Source: Methylomonas sp. EFPC3 (GTDB lineage: Bacteria; Pseudomonadota; Gammaproteobacteria; Methylococcales; Methylomonadaceae). From it: a stretch of 64,000 bases of DNA. A model generated the notes under the pieces. The model saw nothing but the letters and a program-made list of their open reading frames with translations. It was not told where the DNA came from and did not search any database. This document shows positions 29,792 through 39,092 of the stretch, piece by piece. Location of the stretch: assembly GCF_029643245.1 (NCBI RefSeq), contig NZ_CP116398.1:558001-622000 (forward strand). The letters run 5' to 3'. The stretch's first letter is position 1. Each line of letters opens with the position of its first letter. The position numbers were made by a program, and so were the translations under genes.

Positions 29792-29831
29792 AAAAAAAGA
29801 ACTGCGTATTGTTGTTTTGAATAAGCAGTTC
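29792..29831 (-). terminator. Terminator-like hairpin between cysG and the cytochrome c gene
   Basis: Read on the minus strand: gaactgc, 19-base loop, gcagttc, then seven T. It lies 150 bases after cysG and only 21 bases before the cytochrome ATG, so it may either end cysG transcripts or act in the cytochrome leader. Confidence 0.55.
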
Positions 29832-29981
29832 ACAGGGAAGTTAAGCGGGTAAAGGATAGGGAACTTTGGCAAAAAATTCAATCGATTTTCTGTTTCACCA
29901 CTGCCGTTAGCCCGCTTGCGGCCTGATTTTTCCAACCAAAGCTTAAATTTGGCTGAAATCGGGAAATTGTCCCGCAATCGC

Positions 29982-31370
29982 CTAGCAAATGGGTAGAAAC
30001 CACTCCAATTGTTCGCGTAAACGTACGACGGTACCGACAATAATTAAGGTCGGCGGCTTGATATCGGCATTCTCCACTTTTTTCGGCATATCGCTCAAAG
30101 TTCCGGTAATCACCCGTTGGTGGCGGGTGGTACCTTGCTGAATCAGCGCAATGGGTTGGTCGGCCGGGCAGCCATGTTCGATCAGGGATTGGCAAATCGT
30201 TTCCAGTCCAACCAAGCCCATATAGATCACGATGGTTTGATTGGGGGCCGCCAGTTGGCTCCAGTTCAGATTGATATTGCCGTCTTTCAAGTGGCCGGTG
30301 ACAAAGGTGCAGGATTGGGCGTGGTCGCGATGGGTCAACGGGATGCCGGCATAGCTGGCACAGCCGGCCGCGGCGGTAATGCCCGGTACCACTTGAAACT
30401 GAATGCCCTGTTGCATCAGCGTTTCGATTTCCTCGCCGCCGCGGCCGAAAATAAACGGGTCGCCGCCTTTCAAGCGGGCTACACGTTTGCCGGATAGGGC
30501 TAGATTGGCGAGCAGTTCGTTGATTGATTCCTGTGGCAGGCTGTGGTTGCTGCGTTGCTTGCCGACGTAGATTTTTTCGGCGTCGCGGCGGGCCATTTCC
30601 AGAATCTCTTTCGATACCAGCCGGTCGTAGACGACCACATCCGCCTGCTGCATCAACCTTAAGGCGCGAAAGGTCAGCAAGTCAGGATCGCCTGGTCCGG
30701 CACCGATTAGATAGACCTCGCCGCGGTTTTGCGATTGTTCGGCTGCATCGAGTTTGGCGCGCAGTTCGGCGCCGGCTTGGTCGCGGCGTCCGGAGAATAC
30801 CAGCTCGGCGATATTACCTTGCAATGCGTCTTCCCAGAACACTCGGCGTCGAGCTGCATCCGGTAGGCGTTGTTTGACCAATGCCCGGAACTCCTCGGCA
30901 AATTGCCCTAGCAGGCCGAACGCGCCAGGAATAGCCGTTTCCACCTTGGATCGCAGCAAACGTGCCAACACCGGCGATACGCCGCCGGAAGAGACCGCGA
31001 CCGTCAAGGGCGAGCGGTCGACGATAGCGGGAAAGATGAAGCTGCATAAGTCCGGGTTATCGACCACATTGACCGGTATGTTACGCGCATTTGCCGCTTG
31101 GGCCACCGCTTCGTTGACGCTTCTGGTGTCGGTGGCCGAAACCACTAGGCACATGCCGTCCAGGTCGCTATCGGCGAAAGGTTTTTGGGTCAGCATTACG
31201 AGGCCAGCGTTTGCCATGTCGGCGACGCTGTCGCTAACTTCCGGCGCGACTACGCTAATTTTGGCTCCGGCTTTTGCCAATAGCTCAATTTTTCGGCTGG
31301 CGATTTCGCCGGCACCAACAATCAGGCAGGATTGGCCCTTGAGTTTTAAAAATAGCGGAAAGTAATCCAT
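29982..31370 (-). CDS. cysG: Siroheme synthase (fused Met8p-type and uroporphyrinogen III methyltransferase)
   Basis: A 462-residue fusion. The N-terminal half (about 1-210) is the NAD-dependent precorrin-2 dehydrogenase/ferrochelatase with [14 protein letters not shown]. The C-terminal half is SAM:uroporphyrinogen III methyltransferase with [26 protein letters not shown] and [16 protein letters not shown]. Together they make siroheme for sulfite or nitrite reductase. The frame is open to 31421, but ATG at 31370 has AAGGA in front and gives the normal N-terminus (MDYFPLF). It is divergent from a TusA-like gene, 74 bases apart. Confidence 0.96.
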   Translation of the reverse strand: MDYFPLFLKLKGQSCLIVGAGEIASRKIELLAKAGAKISVVAPEVSDSVADMANAGLVMLTQKPFADSDLDGMCLVVSATDTRSVNEAVAQAANARNIPVNVVDNPDLCSFIFPAIVDRSPLTVAVSSGGVSPVLARLLRSKVETAIPGAFGLLGQFAEEFRALVKQRLPDAARRRVFWEDALQGNIAELVFSGRRDQAGAELRAKLDAAEQSQNRGEVYLIGAGPGDPDLLTFRALRLMQQADVVVYDRLVSKEILEMARRDAEKIYVGKQRSNHSLPQESINELLANLALSGKRVARLKGGDPFIFGRGGEEIETLMQQGIQFQVVPGITAAAGCASYAGIPLTHRDHAQSCTFVTGHLKDGNINLNWSQLAAPNQTIVIYMGLVGLETICQSLIEHGCPADQPIALIQQGTTRHQRVITGTLSDMPKKVENADIKPPTLIIVGTVVRLREQLEWFLPIC

Positions 31371-31444
31371 GGTCCTTGATTTTCGGGGTCTGGGGGTTGA
31401 TGTTATGATACGTGCCGTCAATTAGCGATTGAGCGAATACCGAT

Positions 31445-31675
31445 ATGATTGAATTTGATTTGGAAGTCGATGCCAGCGGTTTACAGTGTCCGCTGCCGCT
31501 GTTGCGCCTGAAAAAAGCCATTATGGAAATCAACAGCGGCTCGGTGGTCAAGGTCATTGCCACCGATCCGGCCGCTCATTTGGATTTCGGCGTGTATATC
31601 GATCAGGCAGGACACCAATTGGTTCACAATTTACGGGATGCCGACCGGCAGATCTTTTACATCCAAAAAAAATAA
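31445..31675 (+). CDS. TusA-family sulfur carrier
   Basis: A 76-residue protein of the TusA/SirA fold. The motif CPLPLLRLKKAI carries the single active cysteine (Cys16, CPxP) that holds persulfide sulfur; a second half with DPAAHLDFGVYIDQAGHQL follows. TusA members pass sulfur to tRNA thiolation or to sulfur-oxidation enzymes. Which role applies is not clear; the divergent cysG suggests sulfur metabolism, and the lack of tusBCD or rhd-dsr genes nearby leaves it open. It ends five bases before the convergent HAD gene. Confidence 0.88.
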   Translation: MIEFDLEVDASGLQCPLPLLRLKKAIMEINSGSVVKVIATDPAAHLDFGVYIDQAGHQLVHNLRDADRQIFYIQKK

Positions 31676-31680
31676 TGGGC

Positions 31681-32334
31681 TTAGCGCAGGCTGATGATAG
31701 GCCAATTGGCTAACTCCGCAGCCTGCCTCAATTTTTCGTCCGGATCGACGGCGACCGGACGGTCTACCAAGTTCAACAGCGGCAGATCGTTATGCGAATC
31801 GCTGTAAAAGCATGAACCCTCCAACGTTTCCGCCGATTCGGCCAACCAATCCCGCAACAGATCGACTTTGCCTTGTTGAAAGCAGGGCGTGCCCTGGAAT
31901 TTGCCGGTGTAGCGGCCGTCTTTGAATTCGGGCGTCGTCGCCAGCAAGTTGTCGATGCCGTAGAGTTTCACGATCGGTTCGGTCACGAAACGGTTGGTCG
32001 CGGTGATCACCAGCAGCGTGTCGCCGGCCTGGCGGTGCCGGTCGATCAGCTCCCGTGCCGCATCCAACATGATCGGCCTGATCAGGCTATCGACGAATTC
32101 CTCCCGCCAACGGTAAAGCTGGTTGGCCTCGTGCTGCGCCAGCGGCGCCAACGAGAAATGCAGAAATTCGACGATGTCCAGCGTGCCTTGTTTGTAATCC
32201 TCGTAAAACTTTTTATTGGCTTGTTCGTAATGGTCTTTGTCGACGATGCCGCGATCGACCAAAAACTGGCCCCATAAAAAGTCGCTGTCGTCTGCGATCA
32301 GCGTGTTATCCAAATCGAAAATGGCTAAGCTCAC
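31681..32334 (-). CDS. HAD-IB family phosphatase (SerB-like)
   Basis: A 217-residue haloacid-dehalogenase-fold hydrolase. The nucleophile motif is FDLDNTLIADDSD at residue 6, motif II lies in LLVITATNRFV and motif IV in FYSDSHNDLPLL. The cap helices between motifs I and II and the HAD-IB pattern match the phosphoserine-phosphatase-like subfamily. The substrate is not certain; some relatives are annotated as histidinol-phosphatase. It is convergent with the TusA-like gene and divergent from rppH. Confidence 0.85.
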   Translation of the reverse strand: MSLAIFDLDNTLIADDSDFLWGQFLVDRGIVDKDHYEQANKKFYEDYKQGTLDIVEFLHFSLAPLAQHEANQLYRWREEFVDSLIRPIMLDAARELIDRHRQAGDTLLVITATNRFVTEPIVKLYGIDNLLATTPEFKDGRYTGKFQGTPCFQQGKVDLLRDWLAESAETLEGSCFYSDSHNDLPLLNLVDRPVAVDPDEKLRQAAELANWPIISLR

Positions 32335-32487
32335 GGCAAACCCGTCGTCGTAAAGAAAAAGATAAGGCCGGTAGCGTCGGCCAAGTATTTGTGGAACAAT
32401 TGCGGCATTAACTTTAATGGCCGTACCGCTGCTAATTTTAACATTCCGGCATTAGCAATCGGGCGGCAAATGATACAGGTTTTTTAC

Positions 32488-33015
32488 ATGATAGACTCGA
32501 AAGGATACCGGCCGAATGTCGGGATTATCCTTTGCAATGACGAGGGTCGTGTGTTTTGGGCCAAGCGCAAGGGCGCGAATTCGTGGCAGTTTCCGCAAGG
32601 CGGAATTGATGGCGACGAGGACCCGGAAACCGCGATGTACCGGGAATTGTGGGAGGAGACCGGTTTGCGCGCCGAACACGTGCAACTGTTGGGTAGAACC
32701 CGATACTGGTTGCGTTATAAGTTACCGGACCGCTATATCCGTAAGAACTCCACGCCGCTATGTATAGGCCAAAAGCAAATTTGGTTCATTTTGCGCTTAA
32801 ACACGGACGAGTCGATGGTGCGTTTCGATTGCGGCCATAAACAGGAATTCGATAGCTGGAAATGGGTCGAGTACTGGTATCCGTTGAAGGACGTGGTTTA
32901 CTTTAAACGCCGCGTTTATCGTAAGGCCATGGACGAGTTGGGCGCTTTGCTAATTACCAACGATGTCGGCGTCAATGCCGAAAGTTATTTGTCTGGCAGA
33001 TTGGAAGCCGGCTAG
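32488..33015 (+). CDS. rppH: RNA pyrophosphohydrolase
   Basis: A 175-residue Nudix hydrolase that removes pyrophosphate from mRNA 5' ends, opening them to RNase E. MIDSKGYRPNVGIIL is the RppH N-terminus, and the Nudix box GGIDGDEDPETAMYRELWEETG is complete with its EExxE core. The C-terminal KWVEYWYPLKDVVYFKRRVY is family-specific. ATG at 32488 was chosen over upstream in-frame starts (32389, 32470) on this basis; AGG lies nine bases upstream. Its stop shares the palindrome CTAG with the stop of cpdA on the other strand. Confidence 0.95.
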   Translation: MIDSKGYRPNVGIILCNDEGRVFWAKRKGANSWQFPQGGIDGDEDPETAMYRELWEETGLRAEHVQLLGRTRYWLRYKLPDRYIRKNSTPLCIGQKQIWFILRLNTDESMVRFDCGHKQEFDSWKWVEYWYPLKDVVYFKRRVYRKAMDELGALLITNDVGVNAESYLSGRLEAG

Positions 33016-33800
33016 TAGCTCTTCAAATCCAGCCGGAGCTCGGGCTGTTCGGCATCGATTCTATAGCAGACGGTCTTCAACGTGCCGTCGTCGTACAATT
33101 CGAACACCCGGTAGCCGGGTGGTTTAACATCCAATTCGAATTCGGTGGCGCCGGGCTTGAACTGCACGCAAGTTGCCGGTGCGGACACTATTTGAATACC
33201 TCTATAGTGCTTTGCCATTTCCTGGTGCAAATGGCCGCAGGTGATCGCTTTGACCTGCGGGAATCTTGCCGCAATCTGCAGCAATTCCTCACCGTTCTCG
33301 ATCATCATGGTGTCCATCCACGGACTGCCGCTGGCAACGCAATGATGGTGCACCGCCAGTACGGCCGGCAAATTGCAAGTTTCCAAGGTCGCGTTTAAAA
33401 ACAGCAATTCGGCGTCAGCCAGATAACCGCCAGGATAACCGGGCTTTTGGCTGTTCAATCCGATAATTTGCCAATGCGGAAATAGCCGGAGTTTGCCGCA
33501 ACTTAGTTGGCTCCGATTTAATTCGGTTTGCATTAACGGCCAATCGTCGTGATTGCCAGGCAGAAACAGACAGGGGCTGGCGTAGCGTTGCAAGCGGTCG
33601 GCGATACGCCGGTAACTGTCCGGGCCCGGATCTTGGCCCAGGTCGCCGGTCAATACGATCAGGTCGAAGCTGCCGTGTCTCGTATGAGCCGCGTCCAGCA
33701 CTTGGGCGAAGTAATATTCGGGGTCTACGCCCAGCAAAGTAGCGCCGGCATGCGGCAGAATGTGCAGGTCGGTCAACTGTAGAATTTTCAGCGTCGACAT
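33012..33800 (-). CDS. cpdA: Cyclic-AMP phosphodiesterase (Icc/CpdA type)
   Basis: A 262-residue class III metallophosphoesterase. The metal-binding motifs are in order: TDLHI (D, H), VLTGDLGQDP, PGNHDDW, then VHHHC and CGHLHQE. This pattern is shared by CpdA proteins that hydrolyse cAMP in the cytoplasm; related proteins act on other cyclic nucleotides or glycerophosphodiesters, so cAMP is an inference. It starts three bases after the gmm stop, which points to cotranscription, and its last bases overlap rppH. Confidence 0.87.
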   Translation of the reverse strand: MSTLKILQLTDLHILPHAGATLLGVDPEYYFAQVLDAAHTRHGSFDLIVLTGDLGQDPGPDSYRRIADRLQRYASPCLFLPGNHDDWPLMQTELNRSQLSCGKLRLFPHWQIIGLNSQKPGYPGGYLADAELLFLNATLETCNLPAVLAVHHHCVASGSPWMDTMMIENGEELLQIAARFPQVKAITCGHLHQEMAKHYRGIQIVSAPATCVQFKPGATEFELDVKPPGYRVFELYDDGTLKTVCYRIDAEQPELRLDLKSY

Positions 33801-33803
33801 CGC

Positions 33804-34256
33804 TTAGCGCAGATACGGCAGATAAGCCTGGCTGTTCGGGTGGACTTGACTTAAGTCGTCGTCGGCGCCGATCCAGCGATACGCGCTGTGTTGCTGCTGC
33901 GGCAGCTGCGCAGACTCGAGCGCCATATTCAGTTGGTAGCCCAGCACCACGTAGTGGGTACTGATTCCCGGTGCGTCGGCAAAATTGGTGTCGTATAAAT
34001 GGGTAAAGGCGCCAAGCAAGCGGCCGTCGCCAATTTCGTAAACTTGGCCCAGTTCGGTTTCGGTGATCCGCCGGAACGCTTGTTCCAGCGTTTCCGATTT
34101 GTAAATTCTGCCGCCCGGCACGAACCAATAACCTTGGGCCGGCTGGTTGAGGCGTTGACCCATCAGAATCTTGCCGTCGGCGGAGCTGACGATCAAATCG
34201 ATCGATACCAGCGGCGTTAAATCGACCACGTTGAGAAAGTCCTGTTTGGCGAGCAT
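33804..34256 (-). CDS. gmm: GDP-mannose mannosyl hydrolase (variant Nudix)
   Basis: A 150-residue enzyme of the GDP-mannose hydrolase branch. The conserved TPLVSIDLIV, RLNQPAQGYWFVPGG and the Nudix-like box with ETELG lack the usual REUxEExGU core, as in the known GDP-mannose hydrolases that break the sugar C-O bond rather than the pyrophosphate. It would release mannose or another hexose from GDP-sugars, limiting donors for polysaccharide synthesis. It lies between argA and cpdA, three bases before the latter. Confidence 0.86.
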   Translation of the reverse strand: MLAKQDFLNVVDLTPLVSIDLIVSSADGKILMGQRLNQPAQGYWFVPGGRIYKSETLEQAFRRITETELGQVYEIGDGRLLGAFTHLYDTNFADAPGISTHYVVLGYQLNMALESAQLPQQQHSAYRWIGADDDLSQVHPNSQAYLPYLR

Positions 34257-34287
34257 GGCGAGTCCCTCGGTAGATGAGCGGATTGAA

Positions 34288-35604
34288 TTAAATTACGTCT
34301 TTATATAGCAGCTTGGAGTTGCGTTGGTAGTTGTAGGCGCTCTGCATCGGCGCCGGCAAATCTTCGATCGCACAGGCTACGAAGCCGCGTTCGACGAACC
34401 AATGCAAAGTCTGGGTGGTACGGACGAACAGGCGGCGAATGTTGCGGGCTCGAGCCTGACTGACCAGGTAATTCAGCAAGCTATCGCCACGCCCACCCTG
34501 GCGATAGTCGCCATGAACCGCCAGACAGGCCAGTTCGGCGCTGCCGGCATCGGTCATGACGTGGAATGCGGTGCAGCCGATAATCAGGCCGTCGCGCTCG
34601 ATAACTATATAGTCGCCGATTTCCATCTCCAGTTTTTCCCGCGAACGTTTGACCAGAATGCCCTGGGCTTCCAGCGGTTTGATCAGCTCCATGATGCCGC
34701 CGATATCGTCCAGCGTCGCCGAGCGGATGGTTTCGAAGGCGGTGGAACTAACCAGGGTGCCGACGCCGTCGCGGGTAAACAGTTCCAGCAGCAAGGCGCC
34801 GTCGACATGGCGGTTGATCAGATGGGCGCGCTGCACGCCACGGCGGCAGCTTTGCATAGCCGCCGTTAACGGTCGGGCGACGGCGTCCGGCAGTGCCGGA
34901 GTTTTATTCAGCAATTCCGCGGCCTGGTCGGTAGTCACTTGTAACAGTGCAGCGCCGGAAGCCGGGTCGACGCAGGTTTGCTCGGTCAATAAAATCAGTT
35001 TCTCCGCCTGCAGCGCAATCGCTACTTCGGTGGCGACTTCTTCGGCGGACAGGTTGAACACCTCGCCGCTAGGCGAATAGCCGACCGGCGAAATCAGCAC
35101 CACATTGTTTTGGTCCAATTGCTGATGAATGGCCTGGGCGTCGATCTTGCGCACCGTGCCGGTGTAGCAGTAGTCGATGCCGTCCAGCACGCCGAGCGGT
35201 TTTGCGGTAACGAAGTTGCCGGAGGCGACCCGGATTTGGGCGCCGGCCATCGGCGAACCGGAAACGCCCATCGACAGCAAGGCTTCGATTTCGACCCGAA
35301 CCAGGCCGGCCGCCTGTTTGACGTACTGCAAGGTGGTGGCGTCGGTGATGCGCAAGTGGTGGTGGAATTTCGGCGTATCGCCGTGTTCCGCCAATTGTTC
35401 GTCGATCTGGGCCCTGATACCGTAGACCAGCACCAGCCTGACGCCCAGGCTTTTCAGCAACGCGAAATCGTGAATCAGATTGTCGAAATCGGCTTCGCCG
35501 ACCGCATTGCCGCCGAAGAAAATCACGAAGGTGCGATTACGGTGGGCGTGGATATAGGGCGACGAATTTCTAAACCAGGTGACGAAGGTGGGCTGTTGTT
35601 CCAT
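34288..35604 (-). CDS. argA: N-acetylglutamate synthase
   Basis: A 438-residue two-domain enzyme for the first step of arginine synthesis. The N-terminal amino-acid-kinase-like domain (about 1-280) binds arginine for feedback control; it holds FVIFFGGNAV, SPVGYSPSGEVFNLSAEEVA and KLILLTEQ. The C-terminal GNAT domain (about 290-435) has LACLAVHGDYRQGGRGDSLL for acetyl-CoA. Length and domain order are those of gammaproteobacterial ArgA. ATG at 35604 was chosen; a TTG two codons earlier is in frame. Confidence 0.95.
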   Translation of the reverse strand: MEQQPTFVTWFRNSSPYIHAHRNRTFVIFFGGNAVGEADFDNLIHDFALLKSLGVRLVLVYGIRAQIDEQLAEHGDTPKFHHHLRITDATTLQYVKQAAGLVRVEIEALLSMGVSGSPMAGAQIRVASGNFVTAKPLGVLDGIDYCYTGTVRKIDAQAIHQQLDQNNVVLISPVGYSPSGEVFNLSAEEVATEVAIALQAEKLILLTEQTCVDPASGAALLQVTTDQAAELLNKTPALPDAVARPLTAAMQSCRRGVQRAHLINRHVDGALLLELFTRDGVGTLVSSTAFETIRSATLDDIGGIMELIKPLEAQGILVKRSREKLEMEIGDYIVIERDGLIIGCTAFHVMTDAGSAELACLAVHGDYRQGGRGDSLLNYLVSQARARNIRRLFVRTTQTLHWFVERGFVACAIEDLPAPMQSAYNYQRNSKLLYKDVI

Positions 35605-35678
35605 TGGCAAGAGTGTTGATTCGTATTGGGCTAGTTTAACCGGCGGCCGATGATACCGCTACCGGCGTGGAATCCCCT

Positions 35679-36560
35679 TTACTTAAGAGATTTCCAGCGG
35701 CCGGCGACATATTCCAGCGCTTCCTGGATGTTCAGGTCGCGGGTACCGCCGCCGGTACGGACGAAAAATTTAGGTGTGTTGCCGATGTTGAGGAACACTG
35801 GCCGCAAGGCCGGCGAGACGATGACCCGGCAAACGTCTTTGTGGTCGATCTTGTGAAACAAGATATGCACAAAGCGGCACAGGTCCGCTCCCAAATTCTC
35901 GGCGATCGCAGTGATTAGGGTTTGTTCGAAACCGTCCTGATCGCATTTTTTCAAAGTCTGAAAGTCCGGTTCCAGGCCGACGATTTCGCCATTGTCGGCG
36001 ACGCCGATCAATAAAGTGCCGCCGATGTGGCTGTTGAAAAATCCGGCCAGCGTTTTCAACACGACGCCTTCCAGGGTCCGATTGACGCGCTGCTCCTGCA
36101 AATCCCAACGCAACGTCGATTTGAATTCCAGCAACGGCCCCTCGCCCTGGCGGATGATGGTCGGTAGGTCTTTTTCCAGCTCGGCTTTCAACGCATCCAG
36201 GTCGACCAGGCGTTTATGCAGCATCTGGTAAAAGCCGAGCGACAGCAAACCCAGGAGCGCGCCGATTTCGGCGTAGAACAGGATCAAATTATTCTGGTTG
36301 ATCTGCCCCGTCATCACCTCGGTAAACTGGCCGATGACGAATTCGATCGACGAAATCGGGTCGGCGTTGCGCTCGCGCGAACTGATGTAATCGTAACTGG
36401 GCGCCAGCAGAAAAATCCCCATTCCGGCGCCGATCCAGGCGGCCAGAAAGTAGATTTTCAGTTTTTGTTTCCAGATGTTCAGGAGTAGCAGTAAGAAACG
36501 TTTCACGTCGGAATGGCGATTTCGAATGGGGGGTATGTTAGGGAAACAATAGCCGGCCAT
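35679..36560 (-). CDS. Membrane protein with AlbA_2/Schlafen-type putative nucleic-acid-binding domain
   Basis: A 293-residue protein. Two hydrophobic segments (about 37-54, IYFLAAWIGAGMGIFLLA; about 93-112, LILFYAEIGALLGLLSLGFY) lie before a helical linker. The C-terminal domain (about 135-290) shows the AlbA_2/Schlafen signature: EFKSTLRWD, then LKTLAGFFNSHIGGTLLIGV with DNGEIVGLEPD. In other proteins this domain binds or cleaves nucleic acids or joins regulators; a membrane-tethered copy has no known job I can cite. The ATG at 36560 lies 23 bases inside the end of the MreB-like gene; a GTG at 36506 is an alternative. Neither has a good ribosome site. Confidence 0.7.
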   Translation of the reverse strand: MAGYCFPNIPPIRNRHSDVKRFLLLLLNIWKQKLKIYFLAAWIGAGMGIFLLAPSYDYISSRERNADPISSIEFVIGQFTEVMTGQINQNNLILFYAEIGALLGLLSLGFYQMLHKRLVDLDALKAELEKDLPTIIRQGEGPLLEFKSTLRWDLQEQRVNRTLEGVVLKTLAGFFNSHIGGTLLIGVADNGEIVGLEPDFQTLKKCDQDGFEQTLITAIAENLGADLCRFVHILFHKIDHKDVCRVIVSPALRPVFLNIGNTPKFFVRTGGGTRDLNIQEALEYVAGRWKSLK

Positions 36561-37019
36561 CTTCAGGAAAGCTACGTTTGCCTAATTGTTCTGTGGTCAA
36601 CCTTGGCCCCTGCCAAACGTAGGCTTTGGATGCGCCGGCCATGCTGGCCAATTCGGCGAAGGCGCGAATTTCGATTTGAGTCAAGCCGCCTTCCAGCATG
36701 ACCAGCGGATGCAGCACTACATGGGGTCTGGCGACGAAAAAGCGCTTCGGCAAGGCTAATAACGCAGGGTTCGTTCGGCGACGGCGAAATCCGCCAGCAG
36801 GGTGCGGGGATGGTGGAAGCCGTTTTCGATGCGGATATTGGGCTTGTTGGTTAGCTGCTTTGCCATCGATCCCACTGCAACAATTGAATCCCGGCCCCGC
36901 TTAGTCTCTATTGCCAGTAAGGGCGGCTCGGCCAGTTTAAGTCCGGTTTCGGCATGGGTGATTTCGATTAACTCGGGCGTTATAGCGATATAAAGCGTGT
37001 TGCGAAAATAGGCGAGCAT
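36538..37019 (-). pseudogene. Short MreB-like protein, frameshifted
   Basis: Two overlapping frames together look like the first 160 residues or so of the MreB actin homolog. The first part (from ATG 37019 to the stop at 36756) has LKLAEPPLLAIETKRG, VAVGSMAKQL and LLADFAVAERTLR, which line up with MreB. The second part (from about 36753) has LPKRFFVARPHVVLHP and IRAFAELASMAGA. One added T near 36757 would join them (TAT TAG becomes TAT TTA). The phosphate loop DLGTANT expected near the N-terminus is replaced by AITPELI, so it should not bind nucleotide normally. The rest of MreB is absent. It is either a decayed gene, a sequencing error, or an odd short family. Confidence 0.6.
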
Positions 37020-37145
37020 TGAATCGTCCAAACGTGGTTTGATCTGGTGTCGCTATCTGGAATCCTGCAGAAAGCCGACCGCGGGTTTGAAACTGTAAGC
37101 TGTCTCAAACCCGGCCATCGCCAGTACCGGCCCGGTCTGGCGAGC

Positions 37146-38996
37146 TCAATCTGCTGCGAGCTTCGACAAATCCCTGACCGCACCTTTATCGGCCGAGGTA
37201 GCGAAGGCTGCGTAGGCTTTCAAGGCGACGGATACTTTGCGCGGGCGCGGCTTGGCCGGTTTCCAGCCCAGCTTGTCCTGTTCGGCCCGGCGTTGCGCCA
37301 GCTCCTCGTCGGACAGCAACACGTTGATCGAGCGGTTGGGAATATCGATCCTGATGCGGTCGCCGTTTTTCAGCAAGCCGATCGCGCCGCCGGCCGCTGC
37401 CTCCGGCGAACAATGGCCGATCGACAGACCCGAAGTGCCGCCGGAGAAACGGCCGTCGGTCAGCAGTGCGCAGGCTTTACCCAAGCCCTTGGATTTGATG
37501 TAGCTGGTCGGATACAACATTTCCTGCATACCTGGCCCGCCGCGCGGACCTTCGTAGCGGACGACGACCACGTCGCCGGCTTTGACTTTATCGGCCAGGA
37601 TGTTTTCCACGGCCTCGTCCTGCGACTCGACTACATGGGCGCTGCCTTCGAATACCAAAAGGCTGTCGTCGACACCGGCGGTTTTGACCACGCAGCCGTC
37701 CAACGCGATGTTGCCGTGCAGTACTGCCAGACCGCCTTCTTGGCTGAAGGCATGCTCGAACGAGCGAATGCAGCCCTCGGCACGGTCCAGGTCCAAGCTG
37801 GGCCAGCGCGCGTTTTGGCTGAAAGCAACTTGCGTTGGGATACCGCCGGGGCCGGCCATGTAAAAGGTTTTTACCGATTCACTGGGGTTGTTCATCACGT
37901 CCCATTGCGCCAGGGCCTCGCCCAGAGTTTTGGCGTGAACGGTCGGTACGTCGGTGTGCAATTTACCGGCCCGGTTCAGCTCGGCCAGTATCGCCATGAT
38001 GCCGCCGGCGCGATGGACGTCTTCGATGTGGTATTTGTTGGTATTCGGCGCGACTTTGCACAGCTGCGGCACCACGCGCGACATACGGTCGATGTCGGCC
38101 ATTGTGAAATCGATACCGGCTTCCAGGGCAATCGCCAGTAAGTGCAAAATGGTGTTGGTCGAACCGCCCATTGCAATATCCAGCGCGATGGCGTTTTCGA
38201 AGGCTTTGAAGCCGACCGCGCGCGGCAGCACCGATTCGTCGTTTTGTTCGTAGTATTGTTTGGCCAGTTCGACGATGCGGTGGCCGGCTTGCTTGAACAA
38301 TTGCTCGCGGTCGGCGTGGGTGGCGACCACGGTGCCGTTACCCGGTAAGGACAGACCCAGCGCTTCGGTCAGGCAGTTCATCGAGTTCGCGGTGAACATG
38401 CCGGAGCAGGAGCCGCAGGTCGGGCAGGCCGAGCGCTCGACCGCTGCCAAATCGCTGTCGGAGACTTTACTGTCGGCTGCCATCACCATGGCATCGATCA
38501 AATCCAGTTTTTTGATGTCCGCGCCTTCGGCCAAGCGGACTTTGCCGGCTTCCATCGGGCCGCCGGAGACGAAGATTACCGGAATGTTCAGGCGCATCGC
38601 CGCCATCAACATGCCGGGGGTGATTTTGTCGCAGTTGGAAATGCAGACCAGTGCATCGGCGCAATGGGCGTTGACCATGTATTCGACGCTGTCGGCGATC
38701 AAATCTCGACTGGGCAGGCTGTAGAGCATGCCGTCGTGGCCCATCGCGATGCCGTCGTCAACGGCGATGGTATTGAATTCCTTGGCGACGCCGCCGGCTT
38801 GTTCTATCTCGCGGGCGACCAATTGGCCCAAGTCTTTCAAGTGTACGTGGCCCGGCACGAATTGGGTGAAAGAGTTGGCGACGGCAATGATCGGTTTGTT
38901 GAAGTCGCCTTCTTTCATGCCGGTGGCGCGCCACAATGCGCGGGCGCCTGCCATGTTGCGGCCTTGGGTGGTGGTATATGAACGGTATGCAGGCAT
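37146..38996 (-). CDS. ilvD: Dihydroxy-acid dehydratase
   Basis: A 616-residue Fe-S enzyme for the penultimate step of valine, leucine and isoleucine synthesis. The N-terminus [20 protein letters not shown] is characteristic. Cluster ligands lie in [11 protein letters not shown] (near residue 123) and [16 protein letters not shown] (near 195). The C-terminal [16 protein letters not shown] is present. Length matches the long (616) type. TAGGAA precedes the ATG. A hairpin with a T-rich tail lies only 15 bases upstream of the start. Confidence 0.97.
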   Translation of the reverse strand: MPAYRSYTTTQGRNMAGARALWRATGMKEGDFNKPIIAVANSFTQFVPGHVHLKDLGQLVAREIEQAGGVAKEFNTIAVDDGIAMGHDGMLYSLPSRDLIADSVEYMVNAHCADALVCISNCDKITPGMLMAAMRLNIPVIFVSGGPMEAGKVRLAEGADIKKLDLIDAMVMAADSKVSDSDLAAVERSACPTCGSCSGMFTANSMNCLTEALGLSLPGNGTVVATHADREQLFKQAGHRIVELAKQYYEQNDESVLPRAVGFKAFENAIALDIAMGGSTNTILHLLAIALEAGIDFTMADIDRMSRVVPQLCKVAPNTNKYHIEDVHRAGGIMAILAELNRAGKLHTDVPTVHAKTLGEALAQWDVMNNPSESVKTFYMAGPGGIPTQVAFSQNARWPSLDLDRAEGCIRSFEHAFSQEGGLAVLHGNIALDGCVVKTAGVDDSLLVFEGSAHVVESQDEAVENILADKVKAGDVVVVRYEGPRGGPGMQEMLYPTSYIKSKGLGKACALLTDGRFSGGTSGLSIGHCSPEAAAGGAIGLLKNGDRIRIDIPNRSINVLLSDEELAQRRAEQDKLGWKPAKPRPRKVSVALKAYAAFATSADKGAVRDLSKLAAD

Positions 38997-39010
38997 GGTG
39001 ATTCCTACTT

Positions 39011-39041
39011 AAAGCAGAAAGCGGCCATTGTAAACGGCCGC
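39011..39041 (-). terminator. Terminator-like hairpin before ilvD
   Basis: Read on the minus strand: gcggcc, nine-base loop, ggccgc, then TTTCTGCTTT. It probably ends the SH3-protein transcript, but it lies 15-45 bases before the ilvD start and could also act as an attenuator. Confidence 0.5.
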
Positions 39042-39092
39042 CGGGGAAGGTGTATCAGCCGCGAGTTTATCGCACGGCTAAGTAATAAAAAA

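Noticed and set aside
37083-37112. Hairpin with gggtttga/tcaaaccc arms between ilvD and the MreB-like gene
   Set aside because: Real inverted repeat, but no T run on either strand; too little to call a terminator.
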